Shown here: piece after piece, positions 26,821 to 35,679 of the stretch
How positions within the stretch are numbered: position 1 is the stretch's first letter
How the letters are laid out: the number at the start of each line of letters is the position of its first letter
Assembly: GCA_937952305.1 (NCBI GenBank)
Contig: CALFZO010000194.1
Coordinates: forward strand, 22,823 to 86,822
Reading direction: 5' to 3'
Length of the DNA stretch: 64,000 nt
From: an uncultured Anaerolineales bacterium
GTDB lineage: Bacteria > Chloroflexota > Anaerolineae > Anaerolineales > UBA6663
Notes under the pieces: generated by a model
Database searches by the model: none
What the model was told of the DNA's origin: nothing
What the model saw: only the letters and a program-made list of their open reading frames with translations
Translations under genes and position numbers: made by a program

Positions 26821-28650
26821 ATGGGTTTCTTCGAAGGTCTCGACGCCGAAAAGTACGACCGCCAGTACAACGACTGGCAGCTGGTGCGCCGCATCGCCGC
26901 CTACTTCGGCCCGCGCCGGCGCGCCACCGCCACCGTGGCGGTGACGTTCGTGGCGATGGCCGGCCTGGACGCGGCCCTGCCCGTCATCGTGGCCCAGGCC
27001 GTCAACGCGCTGGCGCAGCAGCCCGGCGCCAGCGTGATCGCCACGCTGTTCGGGGCGCTGCTCTTCACCACGAGCCTGTTCTGGGTGATCAACTACGTGC
27101 AGCGGCGCACCATCGCGCGCGTCACCGGCAGCGTGATCGGCGGCCTGCGCCGCGACGCCTTCCGCGCCACCATCGCCCACGACCTGTCGTTCTACGACGA
27201 GTACAGCTCCGGGCGCATCGTCAGCCGCATCACCTCAGACACGCAGGAGTTCGCCAATGTCACCGTGCTGGTGGCCGACACCGCCAGCCAGTTCCTGTCC
27301 GTGTTCATCCTGACCGCCATCCTGTGGAACACCTACGCGCCGCTGACCGTGGCGCTCTGGGCGACCACCCTGCCCGTTATCGCGGTGGCGCTCGGCTACC
27401 GCCGCCTGGCCCGCCACGTCACGCGCCAGGGCACGCGCGCCATGGCCAACGTCAACGCCTCCATCCAGGAGACCGTCTCCGGCATCGCCGTGGCCAAGAA
27501 TTTCCGCCAGGAAGGCACCATCTACGACGAGTTCCGCGAGGTGAACCAGCAATCCTACCGCATCAACCTGCGGCGCGGCTTCGTGCTGGCGGCCGTTTTC
27601 CCGACGTTGTGGGTGATTGCGGGCATCGCGACGGCCACGCTGGTGTACCAGGGCGGCCAGGCGGTGGGGGCCGGCGCGCTGACGGCCGGCGCCTGGTACC
27701 TGTTCATCCAGGCCGTGGAGCGCTTCTACTTCCCGTTCCTCAACGTGGCCTCGTTCTGGAGCCAGGTGCAGGCCGGGCTGTCGGCGGCGGAGCGCGTCTT
27801 CGCCCTGGTGGACGCCGAGCCGGCCGTGCGCCAGACGGCGGCGCGCCCGGTGCCGGCGCTGCGCGGCGAGATCACGTTCGACCAGTTGAACTTCCGCTAC
27901 TCCAGCAAGGAGACGGTGCTGACCGACTTCAGCCTGCGCATCCGGCCGGGCGAGACCATCGCCCTGGTGGGCCACACCGGCGCCGGCAAGAGCTCCATCG
28001 CCAAGCTGATCGCGCGCTTCTACGAGTTCCAGTCCGGGCAGCTGCTCATCGACGGCCAGGACATCCGCACCTTCGACCTGCGCGCCTACCGCCAGCAGCT
28101 GGGCGTGGTCTCCCAGGTGCCGTTCCTGTTCACGGGCACGGTGCTGGACAACATCCGCTATGCGCGGCCGGAGACGAGCGAGGCGGAGATTGCGGCCCTG
28201 GCGCGCCAGATCGGCGGCGGCGAGTGGCTGGAGGCGCTGCCGGACGGCCTGCACACCGACGTCGGCCAGCGCGGCGCGCGGCTGTCACTGGGCCAGCGGC
28301 AACTGGTCGCGCTGATGCGCGTGCTGGTGCAGAAGCCGGCCATCTTCATCCTGGACGAGGCCACCGCCAGCGTCGATCCGTTCACCGAGGAACAGATCCA
28401 GGAGGCGCTGGACCTGATCCTGCGGCGCAGCACGGCCATCATCATCGCCCACCGTCTGTCCACGGTGCGCTCAGCCGACCGGATCGTGGTGTTGAAGAAG
28501 GGGCAGATTATCGAAGAGGGCAACCACGCCGCCCTGTTGGACCAGGGCGGCCACTACGCCGAACTGTACAACACCTACTTCCGCCACCAGTCGCTGGAGG
28601 CCATCAACGCCTTCGGCCAGTACCGCCAGGCCGCGGCCACCTCAGACTGA
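26821..28650 (+). CDS. ABC exporter half-transporter, subunit 2 (catalytic Walker B)
   Basis: 609 residues: transmembrane domain (about 30-330) and nucleotide-binding domain with Walker A GHTGAGKSS, Q-loop VSQVPFLFTG, signature RLSLGQRQ (Leu replaces the second-last Gly of LSGGQ), Walker B IFILDEATASVD with the catalytic Glu, and H-switch IAHRLS. It begins 25 nt after subunit 1. The non-canonical signature faces subunit 1's Asp-containing site, so both changes fall in the same ATP site and the other site is fully consensus, which supports a functional heterodimer. Confidence 0.94.
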   Translation: MGFFEGLDAEKYDRQYNDWQLVRRIAAYFGPRRRATATVAVTFVAMAGLDAALPVIVAQAVNALAQQPGASVIATLFGALLFTTSLFWVINYVQRRTIARVTGSVIGGLRRDAFRATIAHDLSFYDEYSSGRIVSRITSDTQEFANVTVLVADTASQFLSVFILTAILWNTYAPLTVALWATTLPVIAVALGYRRLARHVTRQGTRAMANVNASIQETVSGIAVAKNFRQEGTIYDEFREVNQQSYRINLRRGFVLAAVFPTLWVIAGIATATLVYQGGQAVGAGALTAGAWYLFIQAVERFYFPFLNVASFWSQVQAGLSAAERVFALVDAEPAVRQTAARPVPALRGEITFDQLNFRYSSKETVLTDFSLRIRPGETIALVGHTGAGKSSIAKLIARFYEFQSGQLLIDGQDIRTFDLRAYRQQLGVVSQVPFLFTGTVLDNIRYARPETSEAEIAALARQIGGGEWLEALPDGLHTDVGQRGARLSLGQRQLVALMRVLVQKPAIFILDEATASVDPFTEEQIQEALDLILRRSTAIIIAHRLSTVRSADRIVVLKKGQIIEEGNHAALLDQGGHYAELYNTYFRHQSLEAINAFGQYRQAAATSD

Positions 28651-28658
28651 GGCGCGAG

Positions 28659-29006
28659 TCAGGCCGCGGCCGGATGCGCGGCGCGGTACTGCCAATCCGC
28701 CAGGAAGAGGCCGCCGATCACGCTGAGGGGCGCCAGGAAGAGCAGCACCATCGTCCATTCCAGGCCGAACCACACCAGGAAGAAGACGCCCAGGGCGATG
28801 AACACCACCCCGCCCAGACGCTCCCAACGCCAGGCCAGTGCCAGGGCGCCCAGGATCAGCCAGGTCGGCATCAGGTGGATGACGAAGCCCACCAGCGCCT
28901 CCCAGAAGCTGTAGCCCTCTGAAAACACATCCAGGGCGAACAACCCTACAAACGCGGCGAGCAGGATCGCCAGGACACGGGGCGCCCAGAACAAAAAGGT
29001 CTTCAT
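28659..29006 (-). CDS. Small four-helix membrane protein of unknown function
   Basis: 115 residues, almost all in four hydrophobic helices (about 8-28, 36-58, 63-82, 84-102). FSEGYSFWEALVGFVIHLMPTWLIL is the longest conserved-looking feature; similar small Chloroflexota membrane proteins carry no known role. GGAGGCTGAG precedes the ATG. It converges with the ABC exporter, 8 bp from its stop. Confidence 0.75.
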   Translation of the reverse strand: MKTFLFWAPRVLAILLAAFVGLFALDVFSEGYSFWEALVGFVIHLMPTWLILGALALAWRWERLGGVVFIALGVFFLVWFGLEWTMVLLFLAPLSVIGGLFLADWQYRAAHPAAA

Positions 29007-29157
29007 CTCAGCCTCCGCACAGCCATTAGATCCAATTCGAGTCTACACCCGAACGGCGGCCCTGAGCCGGCGGCTGCCCGGCGCCTCCCCCGCGTCTCGC
29101 CGACACGCTCTATCTCGATCAGGTTTATCCGGGTGGTGTGGCGCGCGGCCCGGCTGC

Positions 29158-32100
29158 TCAGGCGTCACCGACTAGTTGCAAGAAGGCTGTGACCGCCACG
29201 GAGTCGAAGTGGGTGCCGGCCTGGGCGCGGATATAGGCGAGCGCCTGTTCCTGCGGCCAGGCCGGGCGATACGGCCGGTCGCTGGTCAGCGCGTCCCACA
29301 CATCCACCACCGCAAACAGGCGCGCGGCCAGCGGGATCTGGTCGCCGCGCAAGCCGCGCGGGTAGCCGGTGCCGTCCCATTTTTCGTGATGGCAGTAGGG
29401 GATGTCCAGTGCCGGCCGCAGATACGGGATCGGCGCGAGCAGTTCATGGGCGTAAGCGGGGTGGCGGCGCATGACATCCCATTCCTCGGCAGTCAGCGGC
29501 CCGGGCTTGCGCAGGATCGCGTCCGGGATGCCCATCTTGCCGATGTCGTGCAGCAGCGCGCCGCGCCGGAGGTGCACGATCTCGGCCTCGTCCAGGCCGA
29601 AGGCGCGGGCCAGGCGCACGGTCAGATCGGTGACGCGCTGGGTGTGGCCCTCCGTCTCCTGATCGCGCAGGTCGAGCGCGCGCGACCAGCCCTCCAACGT
29701 GGTGTCATAGGCCACCATCAGTTCCAGATGCTTGCGCTGGAGCCCGTCCAGCAGTTCGGCGTTGTCCACGGCAATGGCGGCCTGCCCGGCCAGCGCCTCC
29801 AGGAAGTCCTGCCACTCCGCCTCCGGCCGCAGCGGGCTGCGCCGGAAGACCTCCAATACGCCCTTCACCTGGCCGCGCGTGACGAGCGGCGCGCAGGCGT
29901 AGCCCACAAACCCCTCCTCGGCGGCCAACTCCGCGCGCAGGAACGGCGGCGAGAGCGCGCCGAGATCGGCCACCACGCTGGGCCGCAGGTCGAAGGCGGC
30001 CTGCCCGGCCTGGCCCTCGCCCAGGCGCAGCTGCGTGCGCGTGACCGCGTCGCCGCGGAAGCCGCGCCCGAGCAGATAGACGAGCGCGTAGTGGCGCGTG
30101 TCGAACTTGAGCAGGGCGGCGGCGTCAACGCTCAGCTCAGCCTGCACGTGCTCGAGCACAACGCCCAACGTCAGGCGCATGTCGAAGCTGGAGGTGATGG
30201 CGATGTCGATAGCGCGCAGGGCGGCCAGGCGCCGCAGCCGCAATTCGGTCTGCTCATGCAAACTGGCGCGCTGCAGGGCAGTGGCGGTGATGTCGCCGAT
30301 CGCGGTCAGCACGCGCACATCAGCGTCGGTGATTTCACCGCGGCGCGCCAGCCACAGCGCGCCGATGGTCTGCCGGTCGGCGATGAGCGGCACACAGACC
30401 CCCGCGCGCAGATCGCCCAGGCGCTCCGCCGGCGCGAGGCGCAGTTCCGTGCCCAGGTCCTGGCTGCGGAAGGGCTGACTCGTCGCGATCACGTAGCCGC
30501 TGACGCCCTGGCCGGCCGGGAGACGCTCGCCCGTCAGCGGCGCCCACTGCCCGCCGGCCAGCTCCAGCAGCGCGCCGCCGGTGGCCGTGTCCAGGCTGAC
30601 CAGGGCGGCGGCGTCCGCGTTGAGCAGGCGCAGCAGTTGCTCCAGAATCACGGGCGGCATCTCGGCCCGGCTGGGCGCGGCGCGTAAAGCGGCCGACACC
30701 TGCACGATCGCCTCCAGCTCGTCGTGGTGCTGCTTGCGCTCGGTGATATCGCGGTAGTTGACGACGATGGCCTCGACGCCGGGCTCGTGGAGCGCGTTGG
30801 TGCCGATGGCCTCGGCCCAGCGCCAGCTCCCGTCGGGATGCCGCACGCGGAATTGCGCCGGCAGGCCGCTGCCGTTGCGGCCGGCCAGGCCGAGCAGGAG
30901 CTGTTGCAGCCGGTCGGCGTCTTCCGGGTGCACCAGCGCCAACGCGTTCTGGCCGAGCAGCTCCGGCTCGCTGTAGCCGGACAGGCGCGCAGTGGAGGGG
31001 CTGGCGTACACGATCCGGCCGGCGGGGTCCACCAGGATGATGGCGTCGGCGATGTTGGCGATCAGGGCCGCAAAGCGCCGTTCGCGCTGCGCCAGGGCGG
31101 TCTCGGCCGTGCGGCGTTCGGTGATGTCGTGATAATTGAAGACCAGGGCCTGCACGTTCGGGTCCTGGAGCAGGTTGGTGACGGTGGTCTCGATCCAGCG
31201 CCAGGTGCCGTCGCGATGGCGCAGGCGGTACTGGGCCGTGAAGGCCGCGCCCGGCGTGGGCGTGAGGTCGGCCAGCCGGCTGAGCACGGCCGGCCGGTCA
31301 TCGGCATGGATCAAGCGCAGCGGATCACGGCCGAGCATCTCTTCCGAGGTGTAACCCAGAATCCGCTCGGCGGAAGCGCTGACATACTCCACCCGGCCGT
31401 CGGCGTTGAGCAGCGTGATGGCGTCTGAGCTCTTCTCGATGAGCGCGCGAAAGCGCTGCTCGCGGGCGGCCAGCGCCACGGCGGCGCGGCGGCGCTGGGC
31501 CGCCTCTTCGCGCAGCGCCTCGGCCTGATGCTGGACCTCGGCGTAAAGGTAAGCGTTCTCGTAGGCCACGGCCAGTTGGGCGGCCAGCAGCTTCGCCAGG
31601 CGCTCGTCGTCCTCGACGAACTCCGCCAGGCCGAGCTTGTCCGTCAGATAGAGCAGGCCGTAAATCTGGGCGGCCGTGGCCACCGGCACCCCCAGGAAAG
31701 ACCGGAACGGCGCATGCGAGGCCGGGAAGCTGGCCCGGCCGTCGGCCAGCGGCTGGGGCGGGCAGCGCACGGGCCGGCGCGTGGCCAGCACGGCGGCGGC
31801 CACGCCCCGGTCCACCAGGGGCGCCTCGAGGTGGCCGGCCGTCTCCACATCCAGGCCAGTGGTGACGAACGCGCGCAGCGCCTGGCCGTCGTCGTCCAGG
31901 ATCGCGGCGGCGGCGAAGTGGGCGCCGATCAGCTGCCGGGCGGCGTGCAGGCTGCGCACCAGCAGGCGGTGCGGATCACGCTCCGCGGCCAGCTCCACGC
32001 CCAGGTCCACCAGCAGCGCCAGGCGCCGGTTGCTGATCTCCAGCGCCTCGGCGTTGCGGGCCAGCGTGTCTGAGACCAGCCGGACGTGCTGCCGTTCGAA

Positions 32101-32514
32101 CTCGGCCGGAGCCGCCGGCGTCAGCGCCAGAGCGGCGGCCGGCTGACCCAGGGCGGCATGGACGGTCTCCAAGACCACCTGGGGCTCCACCGGTTTGAAG
32201 AGCACGTACGCGACCCCGCAGGCCCGCGCCAGGGCCTCGGCCTCGCGCGACAGATAGGTGGCGGTGTAGAAGATGACGGGCGTGGCCGCGATGTCCGGCT
32301 CGGCGCGCAGCCGCTGGACGAACTCGTAGCCGTCCATCGTCGGCATGAGGATGTCCGCAATGACGAGGTCCGGCCGCTCGGCCCGCGCCCGCGCCAGGGC
32401 CTCCTGGCCGTCGGCGGCCTCCAGCACGCGATGGCCGGCGTAGCCGAGCAAGGTCGTCAGGACGTCGCGGTTGGCGGGCCGGTCGTCGGCGATCAGGATC
32501 AGGGCCATGCTCAA
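29158..32514 (-). CDS. Hybrid REC-GAF-PAS-PAS-GAF-GAF-HD-GYP signalling protein
   Basis: 1118 residues, no transmembrane helix. A receiver domain (1-125, phospho-acceptor D54 in VIADILMP) is followed by a GAF domain (about 165-315) and a coiled coil. Two PAS/PAC domains (about 345-470 and 475-600, each ending YHDITERR or YRDITERK), two further GAF domains (about 610-745 and 770-920) and an HD-GYP domain (about 945-1118) complete it. The last has HTQRVTDLTVRLA, LLHDIGKMGIPD, HHEKWDGTGYPRGL and VVDVWDALTSDRPYR: metal-binding HD and the GYP loop intact. Probably a c-di-GMP phosphodiesterase controlled by phosphorylation and small ligands. ATGA overlap with the upstream regulator gene. Confidence 0.93.
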   Translation of the reverse strand: MSMALILIADDRPANRDVLTTLLGYAGHRVLEAADGQEALARARAERPDLVIADILMPTMDGYEFVQRLRAEPDIAATPVIFYTATYLSREAEALARACGVAYVLFKPVEPQVVLETVHAALGQPAAALALTPAAPAEFERQHVRLVSDTLARNAEALEISNRRLALLVDLGVELAAERDPHRLLVRSLHAARQLIGAHFAAAAILDDDGQALRAFVTTGLDVETAGHLEAPLVDRGVAAAVLATRRPVRCPPQPLADGRASFPASHAPFRSFLGVPVATAAQIYGLLYLTDKLGLAEFVEDDERLAKLLAAQLAVAYENAYLYAEVQHQAEALREEAAQRRRAAVALAAREQRFRALIEKSSDAITLLNADGRVEYVSASAERILGYTSEEMLGRDPLRLIHADDRPAVLSRLADLTPTPGAAFTAQYRLRHRDGTWRWIETTVTNLLQDPNVQALVFNYHDITERRTAETALAQRERRFAALIANIADAIILVDPAGRIVYASPSTARLSGYSEPELLGQNALALVHPEDADRLQQLLLGLAGRNGSGLPAQFRVRHPDGSWRWAEAIGTNALHEPGVEAIVVNYRDITERKQHHDELEAIVQVSAALRAAPSRAEMPPVILEQLLRLLNADAAALVSLDTATGGALLELAGGQWAPLTGERLPAGQGVSGYVIATSQPFRSQDLGTELRLAPAERLGDLRAGVCVPLIADRQTIGALWLARRGEITDADVRVLTAIGDITATALQRASLHEQTELRLRRLAALRAIDIAITSSFDMRLTLGVVLEHVQAELSVDAAALLKFDTRHYALVYLLGRGFRGDAVTRTQLRLGEGQAGQAAFDLRPSVVADLGALSPPFLRAELAAEEGFVGYACAPLVTRGQVKGVLEVFRRSPLRPEAEWQDFLEALAGQAAIAVDNAELLDGLQRKHLELMVAYDTTLEGWSRALDLRDQETEGHTQRVTDLTVRLARAFGLDEAEIVHLRRGALLHDIGKMGIPDAILRKPGPLTAEEWDVMRRHPAYAHELLAPIPYLRPALDIPYCHHEKWDGTGYPRGLRGDQIPLAARLFAVVDVWDALTSDRPYRPAWPQEQALAYIRAQAGTHFDSVAVTAFLQLVGDA

Positions 32515-32882
32515 CCCCGCTTTCTCAGGAAAGCCTCCACCTGGCCTGTGAACCGTTCCGGGTCGATGGGCTTGCTGAGGTAGCCGTCAAAACCCGCCGC
32601 CAGCACGCGCTCGCGATCGCCCACCATCGCGTACGCGGTCACGGCCACCACCGGGATGGCGCCCAGCCGGTCCGCCTGCTTGAGGCCGCGCATCACGGCG
32701 AACCCGTCCAGGCCCGGCAGTTGCAGGTCGCACAAGACCAGGTCCGGCGGGGCCTGGCGGGCGGCGAGCAGGGCCGCCTCGCCGCTGTCGACGCCGACCA
32801 GGGTGTGTCCGGCGGCCTCCAGCAGGTACGTCACCAGTTCCAGACTGTCGCGGTTGTCTTCGACGACCAGAATGCGCGCCAT
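32511..32882 (-). CDS. Single-domain response regulator (CheY-like)
   Basis: 123 residues, one receiver domain: acidic residues E8-D9, phospho-acceptor D52 in LVLCDLQLPGLDG, the switch Thr in VAVTAYAM and Lys in YLSKPIDPERF. No output domain, so it relays phosphate or binds a partner. Encoded between a PAS histidine kinase (27 nt upstream) and the REC-HD-GYP protein (4-nt overlap), it probably passes or competes for phosphate in that chain. Confidence 0.93.
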   Translation of the reverse strand: MARILVVEDNRDSLELVTYLLEAAGHTLVGVDSGEAALLAARQAPPDLVLCDLQLPGLDGFAVMRGLKQADRLGAIPVVAVTAYAMVGDRERVLAAGFDGYLSKPIDPERFTGQVEAFLRKRG

Positions 32883-32909
32883 GGCCGGTGACCGTCCTTG
32901 GCCGGCGCG

Positions 32910-34046
32910 TCACGCGCGCCCGGCGTCGGGGAGGACGAGCGCAAACGTGCTGCCGCGTCCCGGCTCGCTTTCGTAACGGATCCGCGCGCCCATCAGCCCG
33001 GCCAGCCGCTGGCTGAGGTAGAGGCCCAGGCCGGTACCATCCGGGCGCTGGGCCTCCGGCGCCGAGAGCTGCGCGAAGGCCTGGAACAGCTGGGCGCGGT
33101 CCTCCGGCCGGATGCCGGCGCCCGTGTCCTGCACCACCAGCTCGGTCCAGCTCTGCCCGGCCTCCTGGCGGCGGTCGGCGCGCAGCCACACGTCACCGCG
33201 GTCGGTAAACTTGATCGCGTTGCCGACCAGGTTGATCAGGATCTGGTGCAGGGCGCGCCGGTCCGCCCAGACGCTAAGCGCCGCGCCGGAGGCGGCCACC
33301 GTGAAGCGCAGGCCCTTGGCCTCGGCCAGCGGGCGCAGCGCGGACGCCACCTCCTCCATCACGCTCTGACAGTCGATGAGCTCCAGGTTCACGTCCACCT
33401 TGCCGGACTCGAGCTTGACCAGGTCCAGCAGGTCGTTGATGAGCGCGAGCAGGTGGCGGGCGTTGGTCTGGATCGTGCGGAGTTGACGCTCCTGGTCCGC
33501 GGCGAGCGGGCCGGGCAGTTTCATGAGCAGCGTGCCCGTGAAACCCAGAATGGCGTTCAGGGGGGTGCGCAGTTCGTGGCTCATCGCGGCCAGGAAACGG
33601 TCCTTGGCCCGGATCGCCCGGCCCAGCTCCTCGTTCTTCTCCTGCAGCGCCTGCTGGATGCGGCGCCGTTCGGTCACGTCGCGGATGGAACTGATGACGA
33701 GGTGCTCGGTCTCCGTCTCCAGCGGGCTCAGGCTGATCTCCACCGGAAATTCCTGGCCGTCTTTGCGCCGCCCGTACAGGTCCAGCCCGACCCCCATCGG
33801 CCGCACGCGCGGCTCGTCGAAGTAAGCGCGGCGGTGCCGAGGATGCTGAAGGTGGAAACGTTCCGGCACCAGCAGCTCGACGATCTGGCCGAGCAACTCC
33901 TGGCGCGTGTAACCGAACAGGGCCTCCGTCTGGGAATTGATCAGGACGATGCGGCCGGCGTGGTCGACGATCACCATCGCGTCCGGCGCCGACTCGAGCA
34001 GTGCGCGGAATTTTCTCTCGTCGCGTTCGCGGTTGTTGCCGGACAT
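32910..34046 (-). CDS. PAS-domain sensor histidine kinase (HisKA class)
   Basis: 378 residues, soluble. One PAS/PAC domain (about 8-128: ALLESAPDAMVIVD, ending IRDVTERRRIQQAL), then HisKA with H157 in AMSHELRTPLNAILG, and a HATPase with N-box LIGNAIKF-like (INLVGNAIKFTDRG), G1 VQDTGAGI and G2 GTGLGLYLS. First gene of the operon with a CheY-like protein and the HD-GYP regulator. GGAG precedes the ATG. Confidence 0.94.
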   Translation of the reverse strand: MSGNNRERDERKFRALLESAPDAMVIVDHAGRIVLINSQTEALFGYTRQELLGQIVELLVPERFHLQHPRHRRAYFDEPRVRPMGVGLDLYGRRKDGQEFPVEISLSPLETETEHLVISSIRDVTERRRIQQALQEKNEELGRAIRAKDRFLAAMSHELRTPLNAILGFTGTLLMKLPGPLAADQERQLRTIQTNARHLLALINDLLDLVKLESGKVDVNLELIDCQSVMEEVASALRPLAEAKGLRFTVAASGAALSVWADRRALHQILINLVGNAIKFTDRGDVWLRADRRQEAGQSWTELVVQDTGAGIRPEDRAQLFQAFAQLSAPEAQRPDGTGLGLYLSQRLAGLMGARIRYESEPGRGSTFALVLPDAGRA

Positions 34047-34416
34047 GGCCGTTCTCCATCCCGGCGGGCGATGGAGAGGCGCTGCGACGCTGCCCCGTCA
34101 GGCGATCGGCCAGAGCCTCAAGACTAACTGGTTGGCCCGCTCTCCATCGCCGCTGGACTGATCGACTGGCCCCCTGCGCGAGGTCAAAGCAACATGGATC
34201 GAACCCATCTAATTATGACTCCTTTTATCAAATTAGAGACCTAGTTCTTTGGCGCTCTTTGACTCGACGTAAAATCCGCTGGCGGCCGGCGCAGTCCAGG
34301 CCGGAGATTTTGCGGGGTAGATCTGAGGGACAAAAAGCCGCGCCGTCACGGGCGGGCTGGCCTGGCTAGCGGCCAGCCGCGCTGTGACGGCGCGACTCGA
34401 CGGGGACGGGCCGGCC
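34047..34416. other. Non-coding region of about 370 bp with an AT-rich core
   Basis: No supported gene. Inverted repeats GCGATGGAGAG (34068-34078) and CTCTCCATCGC (34140-34150) flank part of it. The core at about 34205-34245 is distinctly AT-rich (TCTAATTATGACTCC and CAAATTAG) and holds weak minus-strand promoter elements, for example CATAAT at 34212-34217 and TTGATA at 34226-34231, which could serve the histidine-kinase operon. The far side is the 3' flank of the ATP-grasp operon; no T-tailed terminator was seen there. Confidence 0.55.
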
Positions 34417-35631
34417 CTACATCTCGGCCGACGAGCGTTTGGGCGGCATGACGGCCAGAAAATCGTGCGCGAAGCGCTCGCCGTACTCGTCCAGGAGCGT
34501 CTGCACGCGCTGGGCGTCCGGCGCGGCCACGATCAGGCCGGCGTGGTTCTTCTTCTGCAGGCGCCAGACGATCTCGGGCTCGGTGTAGCCGCTGGTGTCC
34601 GGCCACTCCTGGGCTGACAGGCAGACCAGGATGCCGGCGTAATCGGCGCGCGGCGCGGGCAGCGGATAGGGTTCGCCGCGCAGCGCCGCGATCTCGATGC
34701 GCGCCCACTCGCGCCACAAGTTGAGGCCGCTGGCAAACTCCACCGTCTCGGCGATGTTGGCGCCGCCGACGCGCGCCGCGCACTCGATGAAGTAGAACTG
34801 CCCATCGGCGTCGGATTTCAGGAACTCGGCGTGCGTGGCGCCGCGCGTCATCCCCAGCGCCGTCAGCATGCGCTGGTTGGCAGCCACCAGGGCCTGGTGA
34901 TCGGCCGAGGCGCGGTCCAGGGTGCGGGTGATGAAGACGCCGCCGTCCTGGTAGACGTTGAGCGGCGGGCGCCCATACTGGCTGGCCGCCGCGAACAGCA
35001 CCGCCCCGCCGTCCACGAGCGAATCGACGTGATAGACCTGGCCGGGCAGGTACTGCTCCAGGACGAAGTAAGACTGCTGGTCGCCCAGCCGGTCAAGCGT
35101 GCGCCAGAGCTGTTCGGAGTCGTACAGGCGCTGGATGCCCATGGAGCTGGCCTCCGAGCGCGGTTTGAGCAGCCACGGCGCCGGGACGCGCGCCATGAAA
35201 GCGCGCAGCTCGTCGTAGTTCACCACGCGCGTAAAGGCCGGCACACGCACGCCGCCGGCCTCGGCCACGGCGCGCATGGCCAGCTTGTCGCGAAAGTGGC
35301 GGGCCTGGCTCTCGCCCAGGCCGGGCAGGCGCATGTGCTCGCGCAGATGGGCGGCCGTCTCCACGTCGAAGTCGTCCAGGGCGACGATGGTGTCGATGTG
35401 ACGGCCGCGCGCCAGGTAGGTGACGGCATGGACGATATCCGGCCGCGCCGACAGGGTCGCCATGAAGAACAGCTCGTCGATGCTGTCGCGCGCCCAAGCG
35501 TCGTCCTTGAACTTCTCATTGGCCACCAGCAGGACGTGGTGGCCCAGCTGCTTGGCGGCCTGCATGAAGGCGTTGCCTTTAAAGTAGCTGGCCAGGCAGA
35601 GCAGAGTCAGCGGGCGGTCGGTGATGGGCAT
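34417..35631 (-). CDS. ATP-grasp ligase, last gene of the amidoligase cluster
   Basis: 404 residues. Carbamoyl-phosphate-synthase-like ATP-grasp fold: an N-terminal Rossmann-like part (TLLCLASYFKGNAFMQAAKQLGHHVLLV), a central HFRDKLAMRAVAEAGGVRVPAF pre-ATP-grasp link, the phosphate loop region LLKPRSEASSMGIQRLYD, YFVLEQYLPGQVYHVDSLV, and the metal-binding strand FYFIECAARVGGANIAETVE. Such enzymes join a carboxylate to an amine through an acyl-phosphate. The C-terminal about 90 residues resemble the extra domain of carnosine-synthase-like ATP-grasps. Start ATG 35631 has GGGAGG upstream. Substrates unknown; encoded after a YbdK-type ligase and two other ATP-grasps. Confidence 0.88.
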   Translation of the reverse strand: MPITDRPLTLLCLASYFKGNAFMQAAKQLGHHVLLVANEKFKDDAWARDSIDELFFMATLSARPDIVHAVTYLARGRHIDTIVALDDFDVETAAHLREHMRLPGLGESQARHFRDKLAMRAVAEAGGVRVPAFTRVVNYDELRAFMARVPAPWLLKPRSEASSMGIQRLYDSEQLWRTLDRLGDQQSYFVLEQYLPGQVYHVDSLVDGGAVLFAAASQYGRPPLNVYQDGGVFITRTLDRASADHQALVAANQRMLTALGMTRGATHAEFLKSDADGQFYFIECAARVGGANIAETVEFASGLNLWREWARIEIAALRGEPYPLPAPRADYAGILVCLSAQEWPDTSGYTEPEIVWRLQKKNHAGLIVAAPDAQRVQTLLDEYGERFAHDFLAVMPPKRSSAEM

Positions 35632-35679
35632 GGGCGGCACCTCCCAGGAAGCGCACCGGTCCGGAACCAGGCGCGCGGC

